DNA of 64,000 bases from NCBI GenBank assembly GCA_019137255.1, contig WPDH01000111.1, positions 124,001 to 188,000 of the forward strand, read 5' to 3'. The position numbers were made by a program, and so were the translations under genes. The notes beneath the pieces were generated by a model. The model did no database searches. It was not told the DNA's origin and worked only from the letters and a program-made list of their open reading frames with translations. Shown here in pieces: positions 44,858 to 57,170 of the stretch; within the stretch, counting starts at the first letter, position 1, and each line of letters starts with the position of its first letter. Source of the stretch: Corinectria fuckeliana. Lineage: Eukaryota; Ascomycota; Sordariomycetes; Hypocreales; Nectriaceae.

Positions 44858-45997
44858 CTAGTCATCCTCAAGCTCCGGCCAGTCTACGTTATGAAGCGTG
44901 TGATGCCGCCTATGTTTCGCTGGGCGCTGTGACGGAAGCTTCCTCTCATATCTATCCCGGAAGATGTGATAGTCTGCAAAAGCCTCATAAATCCGCCACC
45001 GCAGTCGCTTTTCGGTTGTTCCGTGAATGGGCAGAGGAAATGATGTGGTTTCCCGACTATCCGTATCTGCTAAGAGGAAGTCGACGAGGGAATTGACTTG
45101 CTCCGTAGTCGGTGGATAGAGTGTTCTAGGACCTTCCAAACGGGAACCGTGAACCCAAATATCGCTACACTAAAACAACCATTATGCATTAGCCTCAGGC
45201 TATAAGAAACAGCAACAGGGAATGATAATAGAAGAGAACAGGGATAAGTGTGTTCCATCAACACGTAAGCATATCGCCTTGGAAGGATAAGACATGCAAT
45301 TACAATAGAAGAAAGAACAAAACAGAAAGTCAAGCATACCTCTTTATCAGTCTCGCCGCGATCAAAGAGGACAACTCCTCCAAATATCTGCCCCTTCGCC
45401 CAGTACCCTGCCATATCGGCAACCCCGCGCGGATACTGGTCAGGATAGTGGTAGACCCGATGGAAGAACGCCGTTTAAGGTAGGAAATAACCGTCAGGGT
45501 GTATGCCGTTTCCTTGCTGAGGATACCGCTCATCTCTCCGGTCTTGGTGCATTTGGTGTTTATGAAGCCCGTCGTCTAATTCGTAAAGATAGGCGCCGAT
45601 TTGGTGGCAGGCAACGACGACCATCTCGATCAAACAGGGGTGAAAGGTCTTTGTATCACGTACAGTGTGTTGGAATGCGACGAGCAGCTACTTTAGTTAG
45701 AACGAGCGTCATGAGAATGGGAGCATCTCAATACACTCACAGAGTTCTTAAAAGTCGACTGTAAAGGGTTAAACTGAGCTCTGAATTCCTTTGCTTTGTC
45801 AAGAAAGCCATCACATAAACGTGTATGATCCTGTAAGCTGTAATAGGAATAAAGGATATAGCTTTGTGTGAGATGATAATGATGCTAAGACAGAAGAACA
45901 CACTGAGAGTAAAATTTCGACAACGGGGAAGCGGGCTGTTTAGGTGTATTTCATCACCAGCAGGATCAATATAGCTTCCTAACAAGGAGCAGCGCAC
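44858..45997 (-). pseudogene. Conserved fungal protein of unknown function, disrupted by a nonsense codon
   Basis: Minus-strand exons: 45997-45902 (tentative first exon), 45830-45741, 45687-45340 and 45169-44858, introns 71, 53 and 170 bp. The joins read FKNS-LLVAFQHTVRD and TDKE-CSDIWVHGSR. Conserved-looking stretches are KEFRAQFNPLQSTF, FHPCLIEMVVVACHQIGAYLYELDD, FFHRVYHYPDQYPRGVADMAGYWAKG and FGGVVLFDRGETDKE. In the third exon a TAA stop (45477-45475) interrupts an otherwise open frame between GYFLP and TAFFHRVY. The context CCT-TAA fits a CAA (Gln) codon changed by C-to-T, the RIP type. Downstream coding is intact, so the loss is recent or the protein restarts at a later ATG (45414). Function unknown. 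Confidence 0.65.
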
Positions 45998-46630
45998 CCT
46001 CCCAGTCTCATAGGGAGAGAGAAGGCGGAGATGCGGCCTTGTCTCTCTGCCACCCGTGGATCTCCCGCTCCTCCCGCTTCCGCCCGCCCGCCTCCGCCCG
46101 CCTCCGCCTCCGCCTCCGCCTCCGTAATTTGATTACTGCCAGCCCGTAAGTTGACAAACTACATTCTAGAAGATTCAAGAGCGGCCAATACTAGCTATAA
46201 GAAGCTTCCAGCAAAGTTCATCTTTATAAGGGCACTTTTAACCTGTATCACTTTCACTAGCTTAGACATCTGTCTATAGAACAAGTGTTGCCTTACTACA
46301 ATCTAAGGAATAAATTGTTGATTTAATAGGTGCCAGAAGAAGGTAATTAATGTCCGCAGTAGCAAGCTGAGTTGCAATCTGAAAGCTAAGACCCCAATGA
46401 GTTAAACAACCTGCTGCTGCCCTTCTAACTTGGAAGGCCTAGCCTTGGTGCAGTTTGGATAATCACGGTGCCTTCCCCTTCTCATAACCGCCCAACTATT
46501 CACTCTACTTCCTTTTCCGCGCTGTTAAATTCCTGAATATTTCTCTAGGCAGTAGAGATTCCGGAACAGAGCTAGAATACCATATTAACTACTGGAAACT
46601 ATCAGAGCAGGAGCGTTCTTACCGAGTGCG
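45998..46630. other. Intergenic region with CCTCCG microsatellite
   Basis: No supported gene. 46075-46124 is a run of CCTCCG/CCGCC repeats. The 3' part, up to 46630, is downstream of the RALF-like gene. Confidence 0.45.
46075..46124 (+). repeat. CCTCCG/CCGCC microsatellite
   Basis: Tandem CCGCCCG units pass into five CCTCCG units ending TCCGTAATTTG. It lies just upstream of the tentative start of the minus-strand pseudogene (45997). Confidence 0.85.
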
Positions 46631-46870
46631 TTAATCGGTGTGACGTGCGCAACGGCTAACATCAGTGCAGCCGCGAGTATAGCTGTTTGCGGGTGGGTAT
46701 TTGCCGTTGGTGCCATAGCAGTTGTTGACGCCATTCTTGACAGAGCAGGGGATGCTGTTGGCTCTCATTGCAGCATAGCTGATGAAGGTGATATGGCCGC
46801 CAGGGTTCGGGTTTTGAGCAACCACTGCAACGACAGACAGAGCGGCAACGATAAGCTGAGTGGCATGCAT
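46631..46870 (-). CDS. Secreted RALF-like peptide (plant rapid alkalinization factor homologue)
   Basis: 79 residues. A signal peptide (HATQLIVAALSVVAVVA) is followed by a mature part that carries the RALF landmarks: ITFISYAAMRANSIPCS, matching the plant YISY--L-RN--PCS core; four cysteines at 42, 51, 68 and 74; SYTRGCTDVSRC, matching YSRGCS-I-RC. The last Cys pair is spaced as in plant peptides (five residues between). The fungus-specific differences are a longer middle loop and no internal furin-type site. RALFs bind FERONIA-type receptor kinases and raise apoplastic pH; several ascomycete plant pathogens carry acquired RALF genes. Upstream (minus sense) is a 14-bp tandem repeat in the 5' leader. 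Identity as RALF-like is my reading of the motifs; activity is not shown. Confidence 0.82.
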   Translation of the reverse strand: MHATQLIVAALSVVAVVAQNPNPGGHITFISYAAMRANSIPCSVKNGVNNCYGTNGKYPPANSYTRGCTDVSRCARHTD

Positions 46871-46873
46871 TTT

Positions 46874-46940
46874 GATGGGTTGGGTTTGATGGGTTGGGTT
46901 ATGAGGATTGGGTTATGAGGATTGGGTTATGAGGGTTGTG
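46874..46940 (-). repeat. 14-bp tandem repeat in the RALF-like gene's 5' region
   Basis: Units GATGGGTTGGGTTT, GATGGGTTGGGTTA, TGAGGATTGGGTTA twice and a partial copy follow each other from 46874, directly before the ATG of the peptide gene (read on the minus strand). The first and second pair differ in the first half only, so two versions of the unit exist. Confidence 0.85.
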
Positions 46941-49300
46941 TTGTAATCAGAGAGTTGGTAAGATTCAGCCTACTGTCTCTGGGCAAGACTACCTCTTCTT
47001 ATAGCTGAATGGAGGGAGGCACAAGCCACTTCCACTTCCGCTATGCTTGTCGTATACGGAGTAGAAAAACACAGTTTGACGGCGTCGCACGCACAGGCAG
47101 CGGCGGTATAGTGGCTAGCCCTCGCGCACGGGCGAAATGTAACGTTCTCTTAGCAAAGTATAGCTGTAATTCATGCCTTAACGCTGCCTCTACTGCTGAG
47201 CTGCCATCCCGTTTTCATTGCGATTGGCGGAGGTGAAGCATGTACAACAGTTTAATAAGTTTTACTTTTTCTCTCGCATCGACTAATTCTACGTTTGCCA
47301 GGCCCCCCAAGTGCCGAAGGCAGTGTCGTACACTATTGATCTCATGTTACTTTGTTTTTACTTTTTCTGTCTTTGATACTAGGGGCGGTGAAGAGCTTGG
47401 AGTGTCTAGTACACTACCTGGATAGTTGAAACTTCCGTATACTGTAAGAACTCGGCACATTGAGGATCAAAGGATCTCGACAGCGCTATCGTGTCCTAGT
47501 AAACGCATCCTCTGACTCCCCTCCTTCGCATCCCACTACCTTTCCAACATGTCTCCCCCTTCTTCCGCCCTGACAGCTCTGTCAGCTTCCTTAATATGGT
47601 CTGTTTGTGTGTTCTGGTTACCGAGGGTTTCTTGCATTATGATGAGATTAGCTAATCGCTCTGATAGACGTGATGGATAACTTTGAACTGGCTGCCTGCT
47701 TCAAGCCCCGTGAAGTCTACCGCCTCATACACTGTGATCCCTCGAGCCCAGGCGTCACGACCGGGATATCCCTCCCAGACCTTAGTGGCTGGCACCGCGA
47801 CTGGGTTATAGATCGCCATCGTCGTAAGGTTGAGGCACTCGTCACAGAGTTAAAGACTGTATACTACCGGGTTAAGGGTGTTGGAAAGAGCTAGGAATGG
47901 TATGATACTAGGTTAAAGTTTTCCTGCATGTGGCAGGAAGGAATAGAGTTTTCTAGGTTAATAGATAACCCTGACACAAAGACTTTACAGTCTGCAGAGA
48001 CTAGAGTTATAGTCTATAAGCTGTCTAACTAAGGCTAGCTTATTACCTAATGTAGGGAGCTTCTATAGTAATAATAAGCTCTTTAATTTTCCTTTTTTAC
48101 TAAGGGATAGACTGTGAGAAGACCATCTATAGTGATCTTAAATCATTTAAGGCGTTCCATTCCTTGGGTCGTTTCTAGCTGCTGCTATCACGGGGCTAGT
48201 CTGAAATTAAAGACCGAAGCATAATGGAGCGGTGAGGAAATAAATCGAGTCAGCCTCTTGATTCTAGACCCCAATTGAATACTTGGTAGTTGTTATCAAA
48301 TTTTGCCAGCGCAGAGCTGTCACATGTGCCTCAAGCTAGTTACACAATAGATCATGTCCGAGAGAAGCCTAGCACTCCAAGTCGAAGGCGGCAATTTCGG
48401 AGTGCTGCTAGCCTTTTCGTATTAACCCCTGCCTGGTATTTTCGTATTGACATTTAGCACACCTTCTGGAGTTGCGTTAAACAGGTCCAGGGTGTTTTTT
48501 TACGAAGGACAAAGGATCAGTCCGGAAGACGTCATGGCTAAGGCTGACTGCAGCAGTGTAGAGGACAGTTTAAGGGGATTATTTGCATGGGGCGAACTTG
48601 AACTTTATGGGAGTCTAAGTCAATTAGGGGGCATGAGATCAGGGTATGTTTCTTCCTACCGTAACTTTAAATGAGGGCATTGCAGATGTCTGTTTGAGGT
48701 GCCACAGATAAATATGGCTAAAATGAATAAATATGGATAAAATGCGACGCTATCTTATTGACAGTGTACGTATCAAGTAGGCGCCAGTTGGAACTTTTGC
48801 CCCCAACAAGGATTGGGAGCAGTGATGACTCTTTAGTATGATCGACATAGACGATAACTTCGCTGACACTGATCTTAACCAGAGGGCGTTACCCACAGGC
48901 TAAACACCGCCCAGCTAGCCCTCAATATTAGACGGGCTGTGTTAGTGGACGGTGATTGTGGGAGGTTACATCGGCTGACATCCCGATCCACACATGATGT
49001 GTAAGGGAATTTAGATGCCACGGCATCCCCGAAGGGACGCATTTGTGCGCCCTTCCTAGCTAGCTAGATTACGCACGCACATATTAATAAACGCAATTAC
49101 TACTAAGAGGTTGACTGGGCTGGATGTGAAAGTCGGTCTGAAAACTCTGTAAACAGTTTTAGATAAACACTAACCGGAAGGAAACGTCCGCGTTGAGTCA
49201 CAGAGAAATTTTGCAAAGGTCACAGAAGGCAACACCTGACTTCCAAATAATTAGGGCGTTTCTAGAGAATAAAGTCGAGAGTGGTAAAGAAGATAATACC
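46941..49300. other. Region without a supported gene, transition to AT-rich block
   Basis: Open frames at 47670-47894 (plus, 74 residues) and 48447-48674 (plus, 75 residues) have no recognised family. The first (DNFELAACFKPREVYRLIHCD) looks somewhat protein-like and could be an eroded exon. From about 47900 AT content rises in patches and from about 49300 it stays high. Confidence 0.4.
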
Positions 49301-51406
49301 TTAGGTCAGATTGTTTAGGGTTTACGCTCCTTTTAAACGTAATATAACGCCTGTAAGCAAGATTTATTAGGATATAGACTGACGCTGATGAAAACTTAGT
49401 GTTGCTGTTTTGTTATATAGACAAATCTTAAAGTATAATACCCGCTCGCAAAGGCTACCCACTGAGATATCTGCTCAAGTTTAAATCACTATAGCGTATA
49501 AGGCTAACTTGGTAGAGAGTACTAAAGTCTGATTGTTTCTTTAAGAATTACGTACTGAAATCCTTTATATCTATCTATAGATACCTTCTTAGTAAAAACT
49601 ACTAAATTCCGCTGTTTTCTTAGCGCTCTATAGTTTGCCTTTAAGCCTAGTAAAACCCGATTTTAGTCCTAAGTGCGCTAAAGCTTATGCTAAAGCTTAC
49701 GCTTAGTCGCTTATTTTCCAGTTTAATTAACTCTTCTCTCTATAAGTCTAGGGTGGGAAGCTTATAATTCTAGATTCTTATACTTAAAAATAAGCGTTTA
49801 AATCTATTATTAACTCTATCTAAATAAGAAATAGTAAGATTATACCTTAAATAAAAATTCTATAATATTTTTAAGGCTATAACTCTTATAAGAAAACACT
49901 TTACTTACACTTTTAGCTTTAAATTAGTTAATAGTACCTTATATACTAGTATAGGTTTCTAATATAAGATATTAGAAGCTTATAAATAATACTTATATTT
50001 AGAGCAACTAATAGTATATTAAGAACTAGCTGTCTTTTTCTTTTGATTTTTAAGTTAGTAGTTTATATATAAAAGTAAGCTAAGCCTTAAAAGATAAAGC
50101 TAAAGTTACTCTACTTTAAGCTAAGCTGCTAATTAACAATATAAACTATTATAAATATTATAATAAGCTAGCTCTTAGGCGGCTATAAGAAGGTGCTAAA
50201 AGAGATTAATATTAATAAAGCTAAAAAAGAAAGAGAGAAAGTAGAGCTTTTTACCTATTAGACTTAAATACCTGTATAAGCTGCTAACTAACTTAACAGC
50301 TAAGTCTTATTACCTGTTAGTAAATAACTTTCCTATCTAGCTTAGGCTAGGTAAAGCCTAGACTATAACAGCCTTTTTATTATAAATAATAATATTTATA
50401 TACTTATAGATAACTATCTTAGTAGTATTAAAACCACTTTTGTAAATAATACTAGCTTAGAAGAAGAAAACAACTTAGCTTATATTAATTTAAATAACTA
50501 ATAACTCTAGTAGATAATAAATATTTATAATAAAATAAGTGCTAAATACTAGAAAACTATAAAAGATAAATACTAATAGCTTATCTATAAGACTATAAAT
50601 ACTTATAAAAGTAATACTATTTATATTTAAGCTTTATTATACTATCTTATATAGTATAATCTTAACTAACTAAAAATAAAAATTAGTAATAATAAATAAC
50701 TTTACTTATTATATAAGAAATATTTTTTTTATTTTTTTATTTTATTTATACTTTATAAACTTAAAAGGTATATAGTGCTTTTATTTTATATAAATATAAG
50801 AAAAACTATAAAATTAAATAAAAACTTATATTTATATAGTAAGCTTAAATAAGGCCTCTTATATTATTACTATATATAAGTAAATAGTTTTTTTACTAAG
50901 ACTAAAATTATCTTATTTTTAATAAGAAAATAAGAGAAAGAAAGAGAAAACAGAAAAGAAAAAAAGAAAAAAAAGGTAAAAAAAGAGAGAAATAGTTAAC
51001 TAAATATTAAGTACTTAATCTATTATAAGAGTAGAGTAGTTAAGTGTTAAAATTATACTAGCTAAATATATTTAAGTTACTTTAAAGTTATAGCTAAAAG
51101 CTTAAGATTTTAAGTAGGTAAAACTAGCTATTAGTAGCTATTAGTAGCTATATAAATTTTTATTATTTATTATTTAGTCTCTTCTCTTAGATTATAATAT
51201 CTTTCTTTTTTTCTTTCTTTTTTAATATCTTTATAAGTAGCTTTTCTTTTAGGCTTTTTATTAGGCTTATATTAGCTTTAAGTTTTAAATATATTACTAA
51301 TATATATTCTTTTTAGGATTTATTAATATATTTATTTCTTAACTACTAATATTATAACTTTATTATAGTCTTATTTTTATAATAGCTAACTTTATATAGC
51401 TAACTA

Positions 51407-51543
<137 letters not shown>

Positions 51544-52839
51544 GAGTCTTAAGCTAAGCTTAAGTCTCTTTTATATTTATTTATTTATTTATATACTGTT
51601 TTAACTTTATAGTTATTTAGACCTTCTTCTATTAGAGTTTACTAGCTTTAACTAGTATTATAAAATCCTAGAAAAATCCTAGTATATATTAGTATATAGT
51701 ACTATTAGCACTGTGCTAACACTGTGTGGAGACTTTCTCGTATTTCTATTAGCTATTATTAAATTGCTACTATCTGCTGGTTTTCTAACTTATATCACGG
51801 TTTAGACAAACTCTAAAAGATTCGCTACTGGAACTGTAATTGCGGCGTAACATTACATTCGACCGATCTGAGATTTCAGTATGACATTTGTTATTACTTT
51901 AGCTACAGATCGAGCTATTATACGACCTATTTAGACTGCTAGAAGACTGGGAATTTATCTATAAAGAGAGAGTGATTTCCGCCTGTGTCTAGATATAGAG
52001 CAGACACTTAAGCACTCAGATTTTAACTAATCATCTTATAAAATATATTAATCTAACCCACTTTTTCTCCTCTATCTAATAAGCTATCTATTAGTTATTA
52101 GGACCTACTTTAAAACCTCTTAATCACTTAAAACCTCTTAAAGCCTTACAGCTATTTATTTTAAGAAATTTAACTTCTTTATACAGCTTGTGATATTATA
52201 CCTCACAGGTTATAAGCCCGGATTTGCTACAAATCCTCTTTTAGAAGTTCCCTTCTAATCTTTGCTTTTTATCTTAGAATTTACTACTTCTAATAGGCAA
52301 ATTAAATCCTTTCTTCCCCCTACCTTTAATACAGAGATAAAAGACTTAATTATAAGTCTAATCTATTAATTTGCTTTCTAAGAAGGTATTCTTATTAAAA
52401 ACCTTTACCTTTCTACCCTGATTAGCTTATACCTTTCTTATTCTAAGAGAAGAGCTATTTTAAAAGAAAGACAACTAATTAGAAGAGCTAAAAGGTCCCA
52501 ATTTTACTCTTAGGGCACTAGTGGCTTTAAAGCTACTAATAATAAAGGTATATTTCTTTTCTGGGAATATTATAACCTTTTTACCTTTACTAATAAAGAA
52601 ATCTATTTCTTTAGAAGGGAATAAAGAGCAGGAGACTCCTGAGGAAACTTTTGAGAGAATCTCTTCCACTTAAAAAGGGAGAAAAATTCACTCTATCTGT
52701 ATATATTTTTTGCAGATTTATAATACTACCTCTTTCCTGAATAAATCTCAATCTCTTTTACATCTTTATAAAATACTTTAATTCTTTATTAAAAAATTAT
52801 ACTATATTTAAAAGATAGGAAATAGTGATAAAAATTACT

Positions 52840-53990
52840 ATATTTCTAAGCTTAAGGGTAGTGAAAACTACATAACCTAGGCTATAAGAATAAAGGCTTT
52901 CTTAACTAAAGAAAAACTTATATCTACTATTAAGCTAGAAAATCACAATAAAAGTAAAGAGGCTTTAGCAAATATAAGGCTTCTACTAGAAGATGGTCTC
53001 TTATTATAAATTAAGTATATTATAAGTGCTAAAGCTGCTTAGGATAGCTTAAAAAGCCTATATAATTCTTCTAGATTTACTTCTAAATTTCTACTTATAA
53101 AGAAATTCTTTAATACCACTTTAAATAATTTTTCTACTATAAAAGAATATTTAAATAAGATAAAAGAAGTATCTAATAAATTAGCCTCTAGGGATATAAA
53201 TATCTCTAATAAAGTTATAATAGCTTAGATTCTAAATAACTTAGATAAATCTTATAATAGCTATATAATAAATATCTCTTAAGCTCTAAGAAATAAGCCT
53301 AATACTTATAATATAAAGACTTTATCTTCTAGCCTTATAGATAAATCTAAAAGGCTAGAAAGCTCTAAAAACTTAGTTAACTTTGTTAAATTAAAGAAAC
53401 CCTGGAAAAAGAAGAAAATAGCACTTAAATGTTCCTATTGCAAAATGCAAGGCTATTTAGATAAAGATTACTATTTTTTACATTCTAATAAAGCTCCTAA
53501 AAGCTTTAAAATAAAGGATAATAATAGGGTGAAAAAGAATACCTTTAAAAAGGATAAAAAGACTAAGAAAGAGACCCCTTTTAGCAAAAGAGAAGAAAGA
53601 GATAAAAAACAGGAAGAATTATTTAATACAGAAGTTAACCTATAACTTAAATACCTCTCCTAATAGTCCTAATAACCTAGATAGTCTTATTTCTATCTCT
53701 AATTCTATTATAAAATTAGATAGAGATATAAGGGAAATTTCTAAAGATTTTAATATAAGAGTAAATCTCTCTATTTAGTCTTTAAAGAAAAGAAAATCTA
53801 ATAATTCTCTAGGACTTTTAAAAGCCTATATACCCTCTCTTATAAAGATACTTAAAAGTATTAAGGTAAATCTCTTACCTTTCTCTATATATAATAAGAA
53901 AATAACTAAATTTATATATAATACAAGTGCTACTAGGTATATAGTATCTAATAAAAATTATTTTCTTAATTATAAAACTATAAACTAGAG
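52840..53990 (+). mobile_element. Ty1/Copia-type gag and protease remnant
   Basis: The plus frame reads KLKGSENYIT-stop-AIRIKAFLTKEKL, then SLKSLYNSS, FNTTLNNFSTIKEYLNKIKEVSNKLA and an ILNNLDKSYNSYI segment, the gag-polypeptide pattern of Copia elements. It goes on to a zinc-knuckle-like CSYCKMQGYLDKDYYF (53434-53481), where the expected GH and second Cys positions read Tyr, and then to IYNTSATRYIV near 53920, matching a D(S/T)GA-x-x-HI aspartic protease with Asp and His lost. Stops are TAG or TAA at Trp or Gln positions. Integrase and reverse transcriptase do not follow; the element is cut at about 54000. The strong open frame at 53445-53645 is part of it. Confidence 0.75.
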
Positions 53991-54236
53991 AGTAAATTTA
54001 TAACAGCTAAGTCTAACCTAAGAGTATAAGATAAGTCTAAAATGTAAAAGTGTTTAAACAAGTAGTTTAAGATGTTATAGTAAGTAATATAAGTTATAGT
54101 CTAGTAATAGTAAAATAGTAAATTTAATATAACTAAGTGTGTTAATAGCTAAGAAGCTTAAGACTCTTATCTAAGAGACTTAAGGTCCTATTTATATATA
54201 TTTAGTCTGTAAGTTAATTAGAGGTGTAGTTATTAT

Positions 54237-54271
54237 AATCACTAGTAATCTATCCTAGATTACTAGTGATT
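54237..54271. repeat. Perfect 16-bp inverted repeat with 3-base loop
   Basis: AATCACTAGTAATCTA (54237-54252), loop TCC, TAGATTACTAGTGATT (54256-54271). A further partial copy, AGATTACTAGTAATTAT, follows at about 54277. It lies inside a block with a TATAAAAG box (about 54330), so it could be part of an LTR promoter. Confidence 0.85.
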
Positions 54272-55159
54272 AGTTTAAGATTACTAGTAATTATACTAAG
54301 TAGAGCTCTAATTATACTAATATAAGATAGTATAAAAGAGTAGGCATATTATAGTTCTACTAGTTATAACTGCCTAGTCTTAACCTGGGCTGTAATATAA
54401 TATCTCTCTTTCTGTTAGTTTTATTCTTAAGGCTATATAAGTAGACCTTCTTATTCACTTTAAGGTTAGTTTGTAAAATCTTTCTTTCTCCTTTTTTAAT
54501 ACTTTCTAGTTGTGATACTAATAAGATATCTAGTTATATAACTAAAACTAAAAAGCCTACTACTAAATATATCTCCTAAAACTATTATTCTTTATAAATA
54601 CTTATAGAGTTAATTAGTACTTTAGCTATACTATATTCTTTTTATAAGAAATAAGAGCTTTAGTGTAAGATTTCTCTCTAATCTTTAGCTTATTACTAGT
54701 CTTATATAAGAGCTAGTAAGTCTTATAATAAGTATAGCTTATTTATAGCTATTAGTAAGTGTTTTCTTAAATAATATAATTAGTGTTTCTTAGCTAATAT
54801 TTCTTACTAGCCTAAAAGATTACTACTAAGAAGAAGTGTTTAAAGCGTAAAAAAGAAGAAGCTAAGAAGAAGCTATTATAGCTTTAAGAGAAGATAAATA
54901 CTATTTATTTAGAGATAAACACACAATTTATATATATTATATAATTATATTATTAGAAATATTAGGTAACTATAAAGAGTTTAAATATAATTTATTAAGG
55001 TCTTAAGTTTATAAATACTTTAGAAAAAGCAGAATAAGATAAGACTGTTATAAAGAAATTATCTTATATTAACAGGTTCTTTTAGGATTATTCTATAGAG
55101 ATAGTAAATACTAGTTAGAATTTTTTAGGTTTAAGTGCTTATCTTTTGCCTGATTTTAG

Positions 55160-56480
55160 TGTTTCTAGTGAAAGTTCTTTAAGAGGTGTTAAATATAAGT
55201 GATATTTTTAGCTGGTTTCTATTAATTATCACTCTTAGGATAGTCTTTCTATTTAATAAGATACTTAGTTTACTTGTTTCTTATTCTTATATTAAGAATA
55301 GCTTCTACTATATACTCTTTTAGTCTTTTAACCTTAGTTTTATATTTATTACTAAGCTTAGTATAAATTATATCTTTTATAGTCTTAAGAAGTAAGATAT
55401 AAAAAACCAGGTAAGGTTTAACTTTTAGTAGTAAGTCTAACTAGTAGTTATTTTCTAAGATTTTTTTAATAATTTTATAAGGTCTAATAAATTTATAGTC
55501 TAGTTTTTTATTTTATTATTTTATTTTAATATTTTTTATTATAAGATAAACTATATCTTCCTCCTAGAAGGATAGTTCTTTTATTCTTTTTAGGTTATAG
55601 TATTTTTTTATTTAGTTTCTAACAAATTTAAGTTTAGTTTTTAGTTTTTTATATAGATTTTTTAATTTTTCTAATATAAGTATAGCTTTAAGGATAATTA
55701 ATCTATCTTAGCTTATTCTATAAGTATTAAAAGTAAACCTAAAATTAGTATATACTAGTATAGTTTTTATACTTTTATAAATAGAGGTGTTATAACTTAG
55801 CTGTGTAGTTAAAAGCTTTTTAACCTAGTTATCCTATTTATAATTAATATAATATTAAAAGTACTATTTTAGTATTTAGTTTATTTATTCTATCTGTTTA
55901 TTAACTTATACTTAAAATACTATAGTAAGTTAGTAGTTTAATTCTAAGTAGTCTATAAGTAATTACTAAAACTTTAATATAAATAGAGTTTTTTTATTAG
56001 AGAGAATCTCTATAAGAAGTTTATAAATATAAATAATATTTTATAAAAAGATATAAGTAAACTACTTTATATTTATTACTTCTTAATAAGATATAAAATA
56101 AGAAAATTTTATAAGTCTATTTATAATAATAAGAATACTATTATAAAAGGTTCTTATTATAGGATCTTCTAATAAGAGTAGTTTTATAATAAAATTTATT
56201 ATAACTAAGTCTTAAAGTTACTTAGCAACTAGTAATAGCTATAGTTCTTTATATAGTTTATAGTGTTAAGCCTTAGTTTTTATATAAAGGTTATACTAAG
56301 TTATAATATTTTTAATAATTTGTTTTATTCTAGAAAATTAGTATATTATTCTAACTCTATTAAGAGTTTTATTAACTTTTTAATATTTATATAGCAGGTG
56401 TTTATATATTTCTTATATAAGCTAGTATTATAGTTCTTTAGGAACTTACTATTTAACTATATGTTTATTCTTAAGTAGTA
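55160..56480 (-). mobile_element. Ty3/Gypsy chromovirus integrase and chromodomain remnant
   Basis: Reading the minus strand from about 56450 downward: an integrase zinc-binding region (LYKKYINTCYINIKKLIKLL with Tyr and Cys changes from an HDTPAAGH-type motif), the integrase core start (FYYSILIIIDRLIKFSYF), a KNIK--KKLDYKFIRPYKIIKK segment of the post-core GPY/F region, and the chromodomain (EYIVEAILNIRIRNK-stop-TKYLIK-stop-KDYPKS) near 55250-55330. Stops sit at Gln and Trp positions. The order is that of a chromovirus, a Ty3/Gypsy branch that targets heterochromatin. Reverse transcriptase/RNase H would lie beyond 56480; not resolved here. Confidence 0.75.
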
Positions 56481-57002
56481 TATTATTATACTTTTAGATT
56501 TACTTAAGTAGTAGGTTTTCTTATTTTACTATATATATTATAGCTAGTATTCTTATAATATAAAGTTAGTTTTTAAGACACTTAGGGTATTTAGCTATTA
56601 AGTTTTATATAGTACTATATATATTTTCTATAGTATAAAGTGCTTTTATTTGTATTATAGTATAGTAGATGTTTTTATTATATACTTAATTATAATAGTA
56701 TTATATAAGGTAATCTTTTATATTTCTTAGAATAATAATTTTACTATTTTTATTTATCTTAATAGGTCTTATTCTTAAAGAGTTACTAGTAACTTAGTTA
56801 AATTAATAGTTCTCTAGTTATATAGAAATATACAGATAAAAGCTAGAATTTTATATTTAATATATATTTCTTTTATATTTTTATTAGATTCTCCTCTTTA
56901 TATAGATATATAAAGATATTTTTAGTATATTTAATTTCCTTTTAGTTTTAAAGCTATAAGGAAAGAGATATAAGTAGGTTAAGACTTTCTAAGGACTTAT
57001 AT

Positions 57003-57170
57003 AAGTCTTAGTAGTAGAAAATTCACTTTAGGTAATTAGTGGGCTACACTTAAAGGCTTAGTAGTAAACAATTTAAATTAGGTAATTAGTAGGTTNNGTT
57101 ACTAAAAGGCTTAATAGTAAACAATTAAATATAGTAATTAGTAGGTCACTAAAAATAAGCTATACTAAAT
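57003..57170 (+). repeat. Three diverged copies of a ~55-bp repeat around the N gap
   Basis: The units share CTTAGTAGTA-AAA-TT, then TAGGTAATTAGT(G)GG-type sequence and a -CACTTAAAGG or -ACTAAAAGG end. They run from about 57003 to 57170 and contain the two N bases at 57096-57097. The Ns may hide an uncertain copy number. Confidence 0.6.

Noticed and set aside
46901..46940. GGGTTA-rich run as a telomeric repeat
   Set aside because: The period is 14 bp (TGAGGATTGGGTTA), not 6, and it is a local 5' leader repeat.
47670..47894. 74-residue plus-strand open frame as a gene
   Set aside because: Protein-like composition but no family and no upstream exon that joins in frame; left as unsupported.
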